Source: Streptomyces sp. R41
GTDB lineage: Bacteria > Actinomycetota > Actinomycetes > Streptomycetales > Streptomycetaceae
Assembly (NCBI RefSeq): GCF_041053055.1
Contig: NZ_CP163443.1
Span: forward strand, 7,237,001-7,301,000
Length of the DNA stretch: 64,000 bases
Reading direction: 5' to 3'
In this document: in pieces, positions 46,371 through 54,080 of the stretch
Numbering within the stretch: the stretch's first letter is position 1
Layout: each line of letters begins with the position of its first letter
Position numbers and translations under genes: made by a program
Notes under the pieces: generated by a model
Seen by the model: the letters and a program-made list of their open reading frames with translations, nothing else
Told to the model about the DNA's origin: nothing
Database searches by the model: none

Positions 46371-47248
46371 ATGGTGCGAGTGACCACGCCCGCGCACCCC
46401 GCGCACCCCGCGCACCCCGCTCACCCGTCCACCGAGCACGACAACGTCGCCCGCACCCCACCGGACCGACGTACGGCACTACGCACGGGCATCGCACTCG
46501 CCGCCGGAACACTGACCGCCGGCTGCTCCACCGCAGGCGCCGTCGCGCCACCCCCAGCGGCCCACAGCGCACCCGCGGCCACGCCCGCCACCCCGGCCAC
46601 ACCCGCCGCGTCCCAGACCCCCGCCCCCACCCCCCACCGCTTCCCGACCCAGCCCGAGCAGATCACCCACGGCCCCGCACCCGCCCCCAAGTAGCCCTCA
46701 CCTTCCACGGCCAGGGCGACCCCACCATCGCCAAGGCACTCCTCGGCGAAGCCGAGAAGGCCGGCGCGCGCGTCACCGTGCTCGCGGTCGGCACCTGGCT
46801 CGACGAGCACCCCGACATCGCCCGCCGCATCCTCGACGGCGGCCACGACCTCGGCAACCACACCCTGCGCCACCTCGACATCAACGCGATGCCGGAGGCG
46901 GACGCGAACGCGGAGATCCGCGGCTGCGCGGAGCGCCTGACGCGGCTCACCGGCTCGATCGGCACCTGGTTCCGACCGTCCCGCACCCCCCGCGCCTCCC
47001 CCCTCGTGGAACGGCTCGCCCGCACCGCGGGCTACCCGCACACGCTCTCCTACGACGTCGACTCGCTCGATTTCACCTCGCCGGGAGCGCCCGCCGTCAC
47101 CCGCAACATCATGGGCGAGGTCCGCGCCGGTTCGATCGTGAGCCTGCACTTCGGGTACGCGGACACGGTCGCCGCACTCCCGGCCGTCCTCGAAGAACTC
47201 CACCGCCGCGGCCTGCACGCGGTCACCACCACGGAGCTGCTGAGCTGA
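46371..47248 (+). pseudogene. Lipoprotein polysaccharide deacetylase (NodB-like), frameshifted
   Basis: From ATG 46371 (GTG 46380 is an alternative) the protein starts with HPA repeats, a lipoprotein signal (ALRTGIALAAGTLTAGC) and a Pro/Ala/Thr linker, then reaches a stop at 46692. The NodB domain continues in another frame from about 46675 (RTRPQVALTFHGQGDP). One extra C in GGCCCC at 46671-46676 would join ITHGP to RTRPQVALTF. Repaired length about 292. Motif 2 (HTLRH) and motif 3 (RPSRTPR) are present, but motif 1 reads TFHGQGD instead of TFDDG. The stop overlaps the next start (TGATG). Confidence 0.75.
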
Positions 47249-48435
47249 TGCAGATGCACCACACCACCATCAAGCGCGTACTGATCGCCGGCGCCGTCCT
47301 CGCCGCGCTCGCGGGCTGTGGCAGTGAGCCCAAGGAGCACGCGAACGAGGCCCTCGGCACCAAGGCCGCCATCCAGCCCGCTCCGCCGACGAAGGAGGCG
47401 GTCCGGGGGCTGCCCGGCATGCCCCCCGTGCTGGACCCGACGGACGTCTACGCCGCCGACCGCCCGAACAGGCTGTCCCCGGTGGTCAAGGACTTCCCCG
47501 CCCGTGTCTACGTCCCCAACACCCAGTCCAACACCGTCTCGGTCATCGACCCGATGACGTACCGGGTCATCGGGACGATCCCGGTCGGCGCCCAGCCCCA
47601 ACACGTGGTCCCCTCATGGGACATGAAGACCCTGTGGGTCAACAACGACAAGGGCAACAGCCTCACGCCCATCGACCCGAAGACCGGCAAGGCGGGCAAG
47701 CCGATCAGCGTGCACGACCCGTACAACCTCTACTTCACGCCCAACGGCAAGTACGCCATCGTGATGGCCTCCCTCGACCGCGAACTGGTCTTCCGCGACG
47801 CCCACACCATGAAGCGCGTGAAGACCGAGCCGGTCAACTGCTACGGCGTCAACCACGCCGACTTCTCTCTCGACGGCCGCTACTTCATCGTGTCGTGCGA
47901 GTTCAGCGGCGACCTGCTGAAGGTCGACACGCAGAAGATGAAGGTGGTCGCGCAGGAGAAACTGCCGTTCCACGGCGCCATGCCGCAGGACGTGAAGATC
48001 TCGCCGGACGGCAAGAAGTTCTACGTCGCCGACATGATGGCGGGCGGCGTATGGATCCTGGACGGCGACAAGTTCACCAGGCCGACCCTCCTGCCCACCG
48101 GCAAGGGCGCCCACGGCCTGTACATCAGCCGCGACTCGCGCGAGATGTACATCTCCAACCGAGGCGAAGGCACCATCTCCGTCTTCGACTTCACGCAGAA
48201 CAGGCTCACCAGGAAGTGGTACCTGCCCGAAGGCGGCAGCCCCGACATGGGCGGCGTCTCCGCCGACGGCAAGGTCCTGTGGCTCTCGGGTCGCTACGAC
48301 TCCGAGGTGTACGCGATCGACACCCGCACCGGCATCCAGCTCGCCCGCATCCCGGTCGGCAGCGGCCCGCACGGCCTCGCGGTGTACCCGCAGCCGGGCC
48401 GCTACTCGCTCGGCCACACGGGCATCTTCCGCTGA
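47248..48435 (+). CDS. YVTN-type beta-propeller lipoprotein
   Basis: 395 residues from ATG 47248, overlapping the deacetylase stop in TGATG; ATG 47254 is an alternative. Lipoprotein signal with lipobox LAGC, then a seven-bladed propeller built from about 42-residue repeats of YVTN/lactonase type (RVYVPNTQSNTVSVIDPMT, KTLWVNNDKGNSLTPIDPKT, MYISNRGEGTISVFDFTQN). Such proteins bind ligands or partners at the cell surface; enzymatic activity is not evident. Translational coupling to a polysaccharide deacetylase suggests a joint role in cell-wall or surface-polymer handling (inference). Confidence 0.9.
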   Translation: MQMHHTTIKRVLIAGAVLAALAGCGSEPKEHANEALGTKAAIQPAPPTKEAVRGLPGMPPVLDPTDVYAADRPNRLSPVVKDFPARVYVPNTQSNTVSVIDPMTYRVIGTIPVGAQPQHVVPSWDMKTLWVNNDKGNSLTPIDPKTGKAGKPISVHDPYNLYFTPNGKYAIVMASLDRELVFRDAHTMKRVKTEPVNCYGVNHADFSLDGRYFIVSCEFSGDLLKVDTQKMKVVAQEKLPFHGAMPQDVKISPDGKKFYVADMMAGGVWILDGDKFTRPTLLPTGKGAHGLYISRDSREMYISNRGEGTISVFDFTQNRLTRKWYLPEGGSPDMGGVSADGKVLWLSGRYDSEVYAIDTRTGIQLARIPVGSGPHGLAVYPQPGRYSLGHTGIFR

Positions 48436-48516
48436 CGGGACCGCAGTTGACATCCGTGGGGTGACACGCCGCCGTACGGGTGATGATCCCCGACCCGCCG
48501 CCGAGGAACCGCGATC

Positions 48517-49134
48517 GTGCTTCCCATGATCACAACTCGCCTGCGGCGGCGGGCCGCTGCCGTCGTCCTCTGTCTCGGGGCCGTCTTCGCGACGTCCGCC
48601 GCGACCCCCGCCGCTCCCGCCCCGGCGACGGCCACCAAGGCGGCAGCGCCCGCCTGTCCCCAGTTCGCCGACCCGGTCAAGGCGGCCGCCGACCGCCGCG
48701 TGGACGTCGAACGCATCACCCCTGCCCCGGTCTGGCGCAAGACCTGCGGCACGCTCTACCGCAGCGACGGCCGCGGCCCGGCGACGGTCTTCGAGCAGGG
48801 CTTCTACCCCAAGGACGTCGTCGACGGGCAGTACGACATCGAGAAGTACGTCCTCGTCAACCAGCCCTCGCCGTACGTGTCGACGACGTACGACCACGAC
48901 CTGTACAAGACCTGGTACAAGTCCGGCTACAACTACTACATCGACGCGCCCGGCGGTGTGGACGTCAACAAGACCATCGGCGACACCCACAAGTGGGCCG
49001 ACCAGGTCGAGGTCGCCTTCCCGGGCGGCATCGCGCGCCAGTACATCATCGGCGTCTGCCCGGTCGACAAGAAGACCAAGACCGAGATCATGAGCGACTG
49101 CGAGAGCAACCCGAACTACGAGCCCTGGCACTGA
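48517..49134 (+). CDS. Secreted pierisin-like DNA-guanine ADP-ribosyltransferase (ScARP/Scabin-like)
   Basis: 205 residues from GTG 48517 (GAGGAA eight bases upstream). A Sec signal peptide (RRRAAAVVLCLGAVFATSAA) precedes a compact mono-ADP-ribosyltransferase fold: Arg in TLYRSDGRGPA (near 82), the STT motif in PYVSTTYDHD (near 121) and QxE in ADQVEVAF (near 163), the R-S-E layout of the DarT/pierisin-type clade. ScARP of S. coelicolor (SCO5461, as I recall) and Scabin of S. scabiei modify guanine in DNA or nucleosides. Four or more Cys suggest disulphides. A MITE begins four bases after the stop. No immunity gene is recognised nearby. Confidence 0.85.
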   Translation: MLPMITTRLRRRAAAVVLCLGAVFATSAATPAAPAPATATKAAAPACPQFADPVKAAADRRVDVERITPAPVWRKTCGTLYRSDGRGPATVFEQGFYPKDVVDGQYDIEKYVLVNQPSPYVSTTYDHDLYKTWYKSGYNYYIDAPGGVDVNKTIGDTHKWADQVEVAFPGGIARQYIIGVCPVDKKTKTEIMSDCESNPNYEPWH

Positions 49135-49137
49135 CTT

Positions 49138-49328
49138 CTAGGGCCTGTCCGGCGGATCATGTCGGAGACGCGGGGCTTGGCACGCCCATCTGCGGCGTTG
49201 TCGTCGGTTGCCGACGCTCCGCGTCGTCGCCCTCCTCCGCCTTGCAGCTGGACGCACCAAGCCCCGCTCACCTGTGCTTATGAGGCGCCGCAGCTCTCCT
49301 CCGACCTGATCCGCCGGACAGGCCCTAG
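49138..49328. mobile_element. MITE-like element with 22-bp perfect terminal inverted repeats
   Basis: 191 bp. The ends 49138-49159 and 49307-49328 are perfect reverse complements (CTAGGGCCTGTCCGGCGGAT and onwards), extending to about 30 bp with one mismatch. An inner 11-bp inverted repeat GCGGGGCTTGG (49170-49180)/CCAAGCCCCGC (49257-49267) is also present. No coding capacity. The GGGCCTGTCCGGCGGATC end is one I recognise from dispersed Streptomyces elements. The right end supplies the stop codon of the acetyltransferase gene. Confidence 0.85.
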
Positions 49329-49963
49329 CGGGCGATGAGCAGCGCCTCCGACCCCACCGGACGGTAACCGGCCGCCTGGAACGCCCGCATACTGCGGGCG
49401 TTCCCCGGTGAGATCTGGGCCCACACAGGTTCGCCCCCGCTCAGCTGCCGGGCGGCCGAGACGAGCGCACGCCCCAGCCCCCGGTGCCGTACGTCCTCGT
49501 CGACCTCGACCGCGACCTCCAGCCGGCCCGCGACCCCACGCCCCATCACGAGTACGCCGCCCTCGGTGGCCCACACCCGCACGTCGTCGCGGCGCCTGCG
49601 GGAACTGACGACCCGAGGATGGCCGGGGTCGTGGATCTCCTTCAGCTCGAGTGGCGGCTCGCCGGGGAGCGGGGAGCCGACCGTGAGCACGTCGATGGTG
49701 TCGCTCGACCGCCCCGTACGCTCCATCAGCGCCGCGAGGAACCGCGCGTTCATCGGCGCGGCGAGCGCGTCGCAGTCGACGGAGCCCAGCGCCTCGCGCA
49801 CCCACAGGGGATCCTCGTCGGTGAAGACGACGGAATGAGCGGTGAAGGCGATGACTCCCGCGTCCCGGTGGGAATGCTGACGCACGACGGTGGTGGAGCC
49901 GTCGGGAGGCGGAAAGACACCACGGGCCGCCGCATCCAGAATGTCCCGCAGAGTGTCAGCCAC
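49325..49963 (-). CDS. GNAT family N-acetyltransferase
   Basis: 212 residues from GTG 49963. The GNAT core lies in the second half: RLEVAVEVDEDVRHRGLGRAL carries the acetyl-CoA pyrophosphate loop (Q/RxxGxG/A form, here RHRGLG), followed by SPGNARSMRAFQAAGYRPVG. The N-terminal half is a helical domain of a kind common in actinobacterial GNATs. The stop codon (TAG, 49325-49327) is made by the last bases of the MITE, so the original C-terminus may have been trimmed or altered. Divergent from the MerR gene. Acceptor unknown. Confidence 0.85.
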   Translation of the reverse strand: MADTLRDILDAAARGVFPPPDGSTTVVRQHSHRDAGVIAFTAHSVVFTDEDPLWVREALGSVDCDALAAPMNARFLAALMERTGRSSDTIDVLTVGSPLPGEPPLELKEIHDPGHPRVVSSRRRRDDVRVWATEGGVLVMGRGVAGRLEVAVEVDEDVRHRGLGRALVSAARQLSGGEPVWAQISPGNARSMRAFQAAGYRPVGSEALLIAR

Positions 49964-50006
49964 GACCGCGCCCCCGCACCTCGAGTCCCCACGTGGAGTG
50001 CTCACC

Positions 50007-50044
50007 TTGAGTCTCCACCCACTGGAAGGCCCAGACTCCCAGAC
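50007..50044 (+). promoter_or_regulatory. MerR-type promoter with 19-bp spacer, leaderless start
   Basis: TTGAGT (50007-50012), 19-bp spacer, CAGACT (50032-50037), then ATG seven bases later at 50045 with no Shine-Dalgarno. GAGTCT (50009-50014) and AGACTC (50033-50038) form an inverted pair across the promoter. Same geometry as the promoter at 3913. Confidence 0.6.
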
Positions 50045-50959
50045 ATGATCGACGACGGCACCGGACTTTTCACCATCGGAGAGCTGTCCCGGAGCACCGG
50101 CCTGTCCGTCCGCACCATCCGCTACTGGTCGGACGAGGGCGCCCTGCCCCCGGTGACCCGCTCCTCGGGCGGCTACCGCCTGTACGACGCGGCGTCCGTC
50201 GCCCGCCTGGAGCTGATCCGCACCCTGCGCGAGCTGGGCCTGGGCCTGGACGACGTACGCAAAGTGCTGGCGGGCGAGACGACGGTCGCGGAGGTGGCGG
50301 CCGCGCACGTGGTGGCGCTGGACGCACAGATCCGTTCCTTGAAGGTGACCCGGGCGGTGCTGTCGACCGTGGCGCGACGCGGTTCCACCGCGGAGGAGAT
50401 GACACTCATGAACAAGCTGGCGCGGCTGTCGGCCGCGGAGCGCAAGCGCATCGCCGACGACTTCATGGAAGAGACCTTCGGGGGCCTCGACACCGCGGAC
50501 CCCGACATCCGCACCCGGATGCGGTTCGGTCTCGCCGAGCTGCCCGAGGACCCCACGCCCGAGCAGGTGGACGCCTGGGTGGAGCTGGCCGAGCTGTTGC
50601 AGGACAAGGGCTTTCGCGCGCGCATGCGGAAGATGATCGAGTTCAACGCGGCGGACCGGGGCCCGGACGTGCCGGCCGGCACCTCCCTGTGGTTCATGAG
50701 CCGCCTGGTGCAGCTCGCGGGCGAGGCGCTGGAACAGGACATCGCCCCTGAGTCGCCCGGGGCCGAGGAGGTACTGCGCCAGCTGCTCGGCAACGCCGAC
50801 CGCGCGGCCGTACTGGAACGCCTTCAGTCCGCGGCGCACGTCGAGATGGCCCGCTTCCGGGAGCTGAACGCGCTGGTCCGCGGCCTGGAGCCGCTGTCCG
50901 CACACCGCGAGGAGTTCGCCTGGGTGGTCGCCGCACTGCGCGCTCAGCTCGCCCGTTAA
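50045..50959 (+). CDS. MerR family transcriptional regulator, large C-terminal domain
   Basis: 304 residues. MerR winged helix at the N-terminus (FTIGELSRSTGLSVRTIRYW, then GGYRLYDAASVARLELI), a coiled coil to about 120, then a helical C-terminal domain of about 180 residues (RLSAAERKRIADDFMEETFG onwards) that I cannot assign to a known ligand fold. The C-terminal domain probably binds a small effector. Divergent from the acetyltransferase gene, its likely target besides itself, since drug-acetyltransferase/MerR pairs are common (inference). The start is leaderless, see the promoter. Confidence 0.9.
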   Translation: MIDDGTGLFTIGELSRSTGLSVRTIRYWSDEGALPPVTRSSGGYRLYDAASVARLELIRTLRELGLGLDDVRKVLAGETTVAEVAAAHVVALDAQIRSLKVTRAVLSTVARRGSTAEEMTLMNKLARLSAAERKRIADDFMEETFGGLDTADPDIRTRMRFGLAELPEDPTPEQVDAWVELAELLQDKGFRARMRKMIEFNAADRGPDVPAGTSLWFMSRLVQLAGEALEQDIAPESPGAEEVLRQLLGNADRAAVLERLQSAAHVEMARFRELNALVRGLEPLSAHREEFAWVVAALRAQLAR

Positions 50960-51007
50960 TCTGACCTCCGTACACATGGCAGTAATGCACTACGAAGGGG
51001 CGGATCG

Positions 51008-51220
51008 GTGGCGGACATCGAGGAAGCACGCAAGCAGTTCGAGCGGATCGATACGGACGGTGACGGTTTCATCACCGCTGCCGAGTTCAAGACCGCCCTC
51101 GCCCAGGGCGGCGACTGGAACGTCACCGAGTCGGTGGCGGAGGCCATCATCGCCAGCCGCGACCTCAATGGCGACAAGGTCCTCTCGTTCGACGAGTTCT
51201 GGACCCACCTGAACAAGTGA
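51008..51220 (+). CDS. Small EF-hand calcium-binding protein
   Basis: 70 residues from GTG 51008 (AAGGGG seven bases upstream). Two canonical EF-hands: loop DTDGDGFITAAE (residues 15-26) and DLNGDKVLSFDE (52-63), each with Asp at 1 and Glu at 12. This matches the small calmodulin-like proteins of actinobacteria. Binds calcium in the cytoplasm, as buffer or sensor; targets unknown. Stands alone between the merR gene and the convergent araC gene. Confidence 0.92.
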   Translation: MADIEEARKQFERIDTDGDGFITAAEFKTALAQGGDWNVTESVAEAIIASRDLNGDKVLSFDEFWTHLNK

Positions 51221-51289
51221 CACACGCGAAGGGGCGCCCACCGGTGATCCGGCGGGCGCCCCTTCGTCGTACAGTGCGGGCGGCGCTCA

Positions 51290-52210
51290 TCAGGCGCGTC
51301 TGCGGTACTGCCCCGGCGCCACCCCGTACTCCCGTTTGAACGCCTTGGCGAAGGCGAACTCCGACGTGTAGCCGGTGCGTTGGGCCACCAGGCGCAGGGG
51401 GATGTCGTCGGTGCGGAGCAGGCGGCCCGCGGTCGTCATGCGCCACCAGGTGAGGTACGTGAGCGGGGGCTCGCCCACCAGCGTGGTGAACCTTCGGGCG
51501 AAGGCCGCGCGGGAGAGGCCGCCGAGGGCGCCGAGTTCCTCGACCGTCCAGGGGTGGGACGGGGCGCCGTGGACGGCACGCAGGGCCGCCGCGACCGCCG
51601 GGTCGGCGAGGGCGGCCGACCAGCCGGTGGGATGCCCGGAGCCGTGCCGCTCGCGCTGCCACCAGGCGCGCAGGATGTACAGCAGGAGCGTGTCGAGGAG
51701 CGAGGTGACGATCGTGTCGGAGCCCGGCTGGGGCTCTTCCAGCTCCATGCCGAGGAGTTCGACCGCGCCCCGCAGCGAGCGGTGGGCGCCGACGCGGGCG
51801 GGGAGGTGGACCACCTCGGGCAGCTCGGACAGCAGCGGATGCGCGCGGGCCCGGTCCAACTGGTAGGCCCCGCAGAGCAGAACGGTCGACGCGCCCGTCA
51901 ACGGTCGTGGAGACGGCGGAGGTTCGGGCCACGTACCGTCCGGCCGCAGCCGTACGTCCTCCAGCGGTACGTCCACGTCGCTGGCCAGCGCGTGACCGCG
52001 GCCGTGCGCCATGAACGCCACGTCGCCCGGGCCGAGCGCCACCGGCTCCCCCTCCGCGGGAAGCAGCCACGCCGAGCCCTGCAGCACCACATGGAACCCG
52101 GCCCCGTCCGAGGACTCGAAGCGCATTCCCCAGGGCGCGTACTTGTCCTGGCGTCTGGAGTGCGGGCGCCCGGTGCGCATCGTGGCGATGGCGTCGCTGA
52201 GTACGTCCAT
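51290..52210 (-). CDS. AraC family regulator with cupin domain
   Basis: 306 residues from ATG 52210; ATG 52216 is two codons earlier. TACCGT ends six bases before 52210 and there is no Shine-Dalgarno, so the shorter start and a leaderless mRNA are favoured. The N-terminal Cupin_6-type sensing domain (FHVVLQGSAWLLPAEGEPVAL) is followed by a C-terminal double HTH (WTVEELGALGGLSRAAFARRF, then VAQRTGYTSEFAFAKAFKRE). Divergent from the quinone oxidoreductase gene, with three GCGAGAC half-sites in between; it very likely controls that gene. Confidence 0.93.
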   Translation of the reverse strand: MDVLSDAIATMRTGRPHSRRQDKYAPWGMRFESSDGAGFHVVLQGSAWLLPAEGEPVALGPGDVAFMAHGRGHALASDVDVPLEDVRLRPDGTWPEPPPSPRPLTGASTVLLCGAYQLDRARAHPLLSELPEVVHLPARVGAHRSLRGAVELLGMELEEPQPGSDTIVTSLLDTLLLYILRAWWQRERHGSGHPTGWSAALADPAVAAALRAVHGAPSHPWTVEELGALGGLSRAAFARRFTTLVGEPPLTYLTWWRMTTAGRLLRTDDIPLRLVAQRTGYTSEFAFAKAFKREYGVAPGQYRRRA

Positions 52211-52238
52211 GCCCATACGGTAGCGCGCCGGCATCGCG

Positions 52239-52288
52239 GCGAGACGAACGGACAGGAAAGCGAGACTGGCAGGCATGGATCGTCTCGC
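52239..52288. promoter_or_regulatory. Putative AraC operator: GCGAGAC half-sites
   Basis: GCGAGAC at 52239-52245 and 52260-52266 (direct, exactly 21 bp apart, two helical turns) and inverted GTCTCGC at 52282-52288. Direct half-sites at 21 bp are the classical AraC-family arrangement. TAGCGT (52299-52304) follows, seven bases before the oxidoreductase ATG. Confidence 0.5.
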
Positions 52289-52311
52289 ACCGTGCTCCTA
52301 GCGTCATGGGT

Positions 52312-53307
52312 ATGTCATCCACCACTTCACGCACTGTGCTCTTTCACGAACTCGGCGGCCCGGACGTCCTGAAGACCGAGGACGTCGAGGTGCCCGCCCC
52401 CGGCCCCGGCGAAGTCCTCGTACGCGTCGAGGCGTTGGGCCTCAACCGCGCCGAGGCCCTGTTCCGCGCGGGGACGTACTACTACCAGCCCACCCTGCCC
52501 GCCTCGCGGCTCGGCTACGAGGCGTCCGGCACCGTCGAGGCGGTCGGCGACGGCGTCACCGAATTCGCCGTGGGCGACCCCGTGACGACCGGACCCGGCA
52601 TCGAGATGAGCGCCCAGGGCGTGTACGCGGAACGCGTCGTGCTGCCCGACACGGCGGTCGTGCCGCGCCCGGAGACGGTGGACGCGGTCACCGGCGCGGC
52701 GGCGTGGCTGACGTACACGACGGCGTACGGCGCGCTCCTCGAGACCGCGGGGCTGAAGCCCGGCGACCATGTCCTGATCACCGGCGCGTCCAGCGGTGTC
52801 GGCACCGCCGCGATCCAGGTCGCCCGCCGCATCGGCGCGATTCCGCTCGCCACCACCCGGACCGAGGCGAAGAAGCGCCGGCTCCTCGATCTCGGGGCGG
52901 AGCATGTGATCGTCTCCGACGACGAGGACGTGGCGAAGGAGACCCGGCGGCTCACCGGCGGACCCGGCGCCGAGGTGATCTTCGACGCGATCGGCGGCCC
53001 GGGCTTCCGCCCGCTGGGCGAGGCGCTCGCGGAGGGCGGTGCGATGCTCGTCTACGGCTGGCTCGATCAGCGACCGGCCGAGCTCCCCTGGAACTGGCCG
53101 CTCACCATCCACACGTACGCCAATTTCGCCCTGACCTCGACGCCGGCAGGCCGCCGCCGGTCCACGGCCTTCCTGAACGCGGGCCTGCGCGACGGCGGAT
53201 TCCGGCCACCGGTCGCCGAGGTCTTCGAGGGGCTCGACCGCATCCGGGACGCCCACCGTCTGATGGAGAGCAACGCGCACTTCGGCAAGATCGTGGTGAA
53301 ACCCTGA
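52312..53307 (+). CDS. NADPH:quinone oxidoreductase, zinc-independent MDR family
   Basis: 331 residues from ATG 52312; ATG 52306 is two codons earlier, but TAGCGT lies seven bases before 52312, suggesting a leaderless start there. Medium-chain dehydrogenase without the catalytic zinc ligands: GroES-like domain (VRVEALGLNRAEALFRAG, PASRLGYEASGTVEAVG) then a Rossmann domain with ITGASSGVGTAAIQVAR. Reduces quinones or enones with NADPH. The partner regulator is divergent. The last 40 residues resemble, in type, the tail found in the chimeric gene at 24871. Confidence 0.93.
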   Translation: MSSTTSRTVLFHELGGPDVLKTEDVEVPAPGPGEVLVRVEALGLNRAEALFRAGTYYYQPTLPASRLGYEASGTVEAVGDGVTEFAVGDPVTTGPGIEMSAQGVYAERVVLPDTAVVPRPETVDAVTGAAAWLTYTTAYGALLETAGLKPGDHVLITGASSGVGTAAIQVARRIGAIPLATTRTEAKKRRLLDLGAEHVIVSDDEDVAKETRRLTGGPGAEVIFDAIGGPGFRPLGEALAEGGAMLVYGWLDQRPAELPWNWPLTIHTYANFALTSTPAGRRRSTAFLNAGLRDGGFRPPVAEVFEGLDRIRDAHRLMESNAHFGKIVVKP

Positions 53308-53406
53308 TGACGGTCACCCGAATGCCGTGCACCCCGGAATAGCGAGTCCGCCCCCGGGGTTGGTGAGCCCCATCAGGAGCATCAACCCCGGAAGGGCGTG
53401 TCTCTC

Positions 53407-54069
53407 ATGAAGATCGGCATCATCGGCGCGGGCAACATCGGCGGCAACCTCACCCGGCGGCTCACCGGCCTCGGTCACGACGTCTCCGTCGCCAATTCCC
53501 GCGGTCCCCACACACTCACCGCGCTCGCCGAGGAGACCGGGGCGACACCCGTCAAGGTCGAGGACGCGGCACGCGGCGCCGAGCTCGTCGTGATCACGGT
53601 CCCGGTGAAGGCGGTCCCGAACCTGCCGTCCGGGCTGCTCGACGAGGCGGCGGACGGCGTCGCCGTCATCGACACCGGCAACTACTACCCCCAGCAGCGC
53701 GACGGAAAGATCGCCGCGATCGAGGACGAGGGCCTCACCGAGAGCCGCTGGACGGCCCAGCAGATCGGCCACACCGTCATCAAGGCCTTCAACGGCACCT
53801 ACGCCCAGGACATCCTGGACCGCCCGCGCCCGGCCGGCGCCCCCGACCGCATGGCCCTCCCGGTCGCCGGCGACGACGAGGCCGCCAAGCGCGTCGTCCG
53901 CGCCCTCATCGACGACCTCGGCTTCGACACCGTCGACGCCGGCGGCCTCGACGACTCCTGGCGCCAGCAGCCCGGCACCCCGGTCTACGGCCTCCAGGAG
54001 GGCCTCGACGCGGTGACCAAGGCCCTCGCCGAGGCACCCCGGGAACGCTCGGCCGACTTCCGAGCCTGA
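53407..54069 (+). CDS. NADP-binding oxidoreductase (F420-dependent NADP reductase-like)
   Basis: 220 residues from ATG 53407 (GAAGGG ten bases upstream; GTG 53398 is too close to it). The N-terminal dinucleotide-binding fold MKIGIIGAGNIGGNLTRRL is followed by VANSRGPHTL, LVVITVPVKAV and KAFNGTYAQDI, as in the COG2085/F420-NADP oxidoreductase group. True F420 use is not certain from sequence; many relatives act on other substrates. The gene starts about 100 bp after the quinone oxidoreductase gene and could be a second target of the AraC regulator. Confidence 0.85.
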   Translation: MKIGIIGAGNIGGNLTRRLTGLGHDVSVANSRGPHTLTALAEETGATPVKVEDAARGAELVVITVPVKAVPNLPSGLLDEAADGVAVIDTGNYYPQQRDGKIAAIEDEGLTESRWTAQQIGHTVIKAFNGTYAQDILDRPRPAGAPDRMALPVAGDDEAAKRVVRALIDDLGFDTVDAGGLDDSWRQQPGTPVYGLQEGLDAVTKALAEAPRERSADFRA

Positions 54070-54080
54070 GGCCCGACCCG

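Noticed and set aside
49484..50044. Extension of the second MerR gene upstream
   Set aside because: It is antisense to the acetyltransferase, and the regulator's winged helix begins at 50045.
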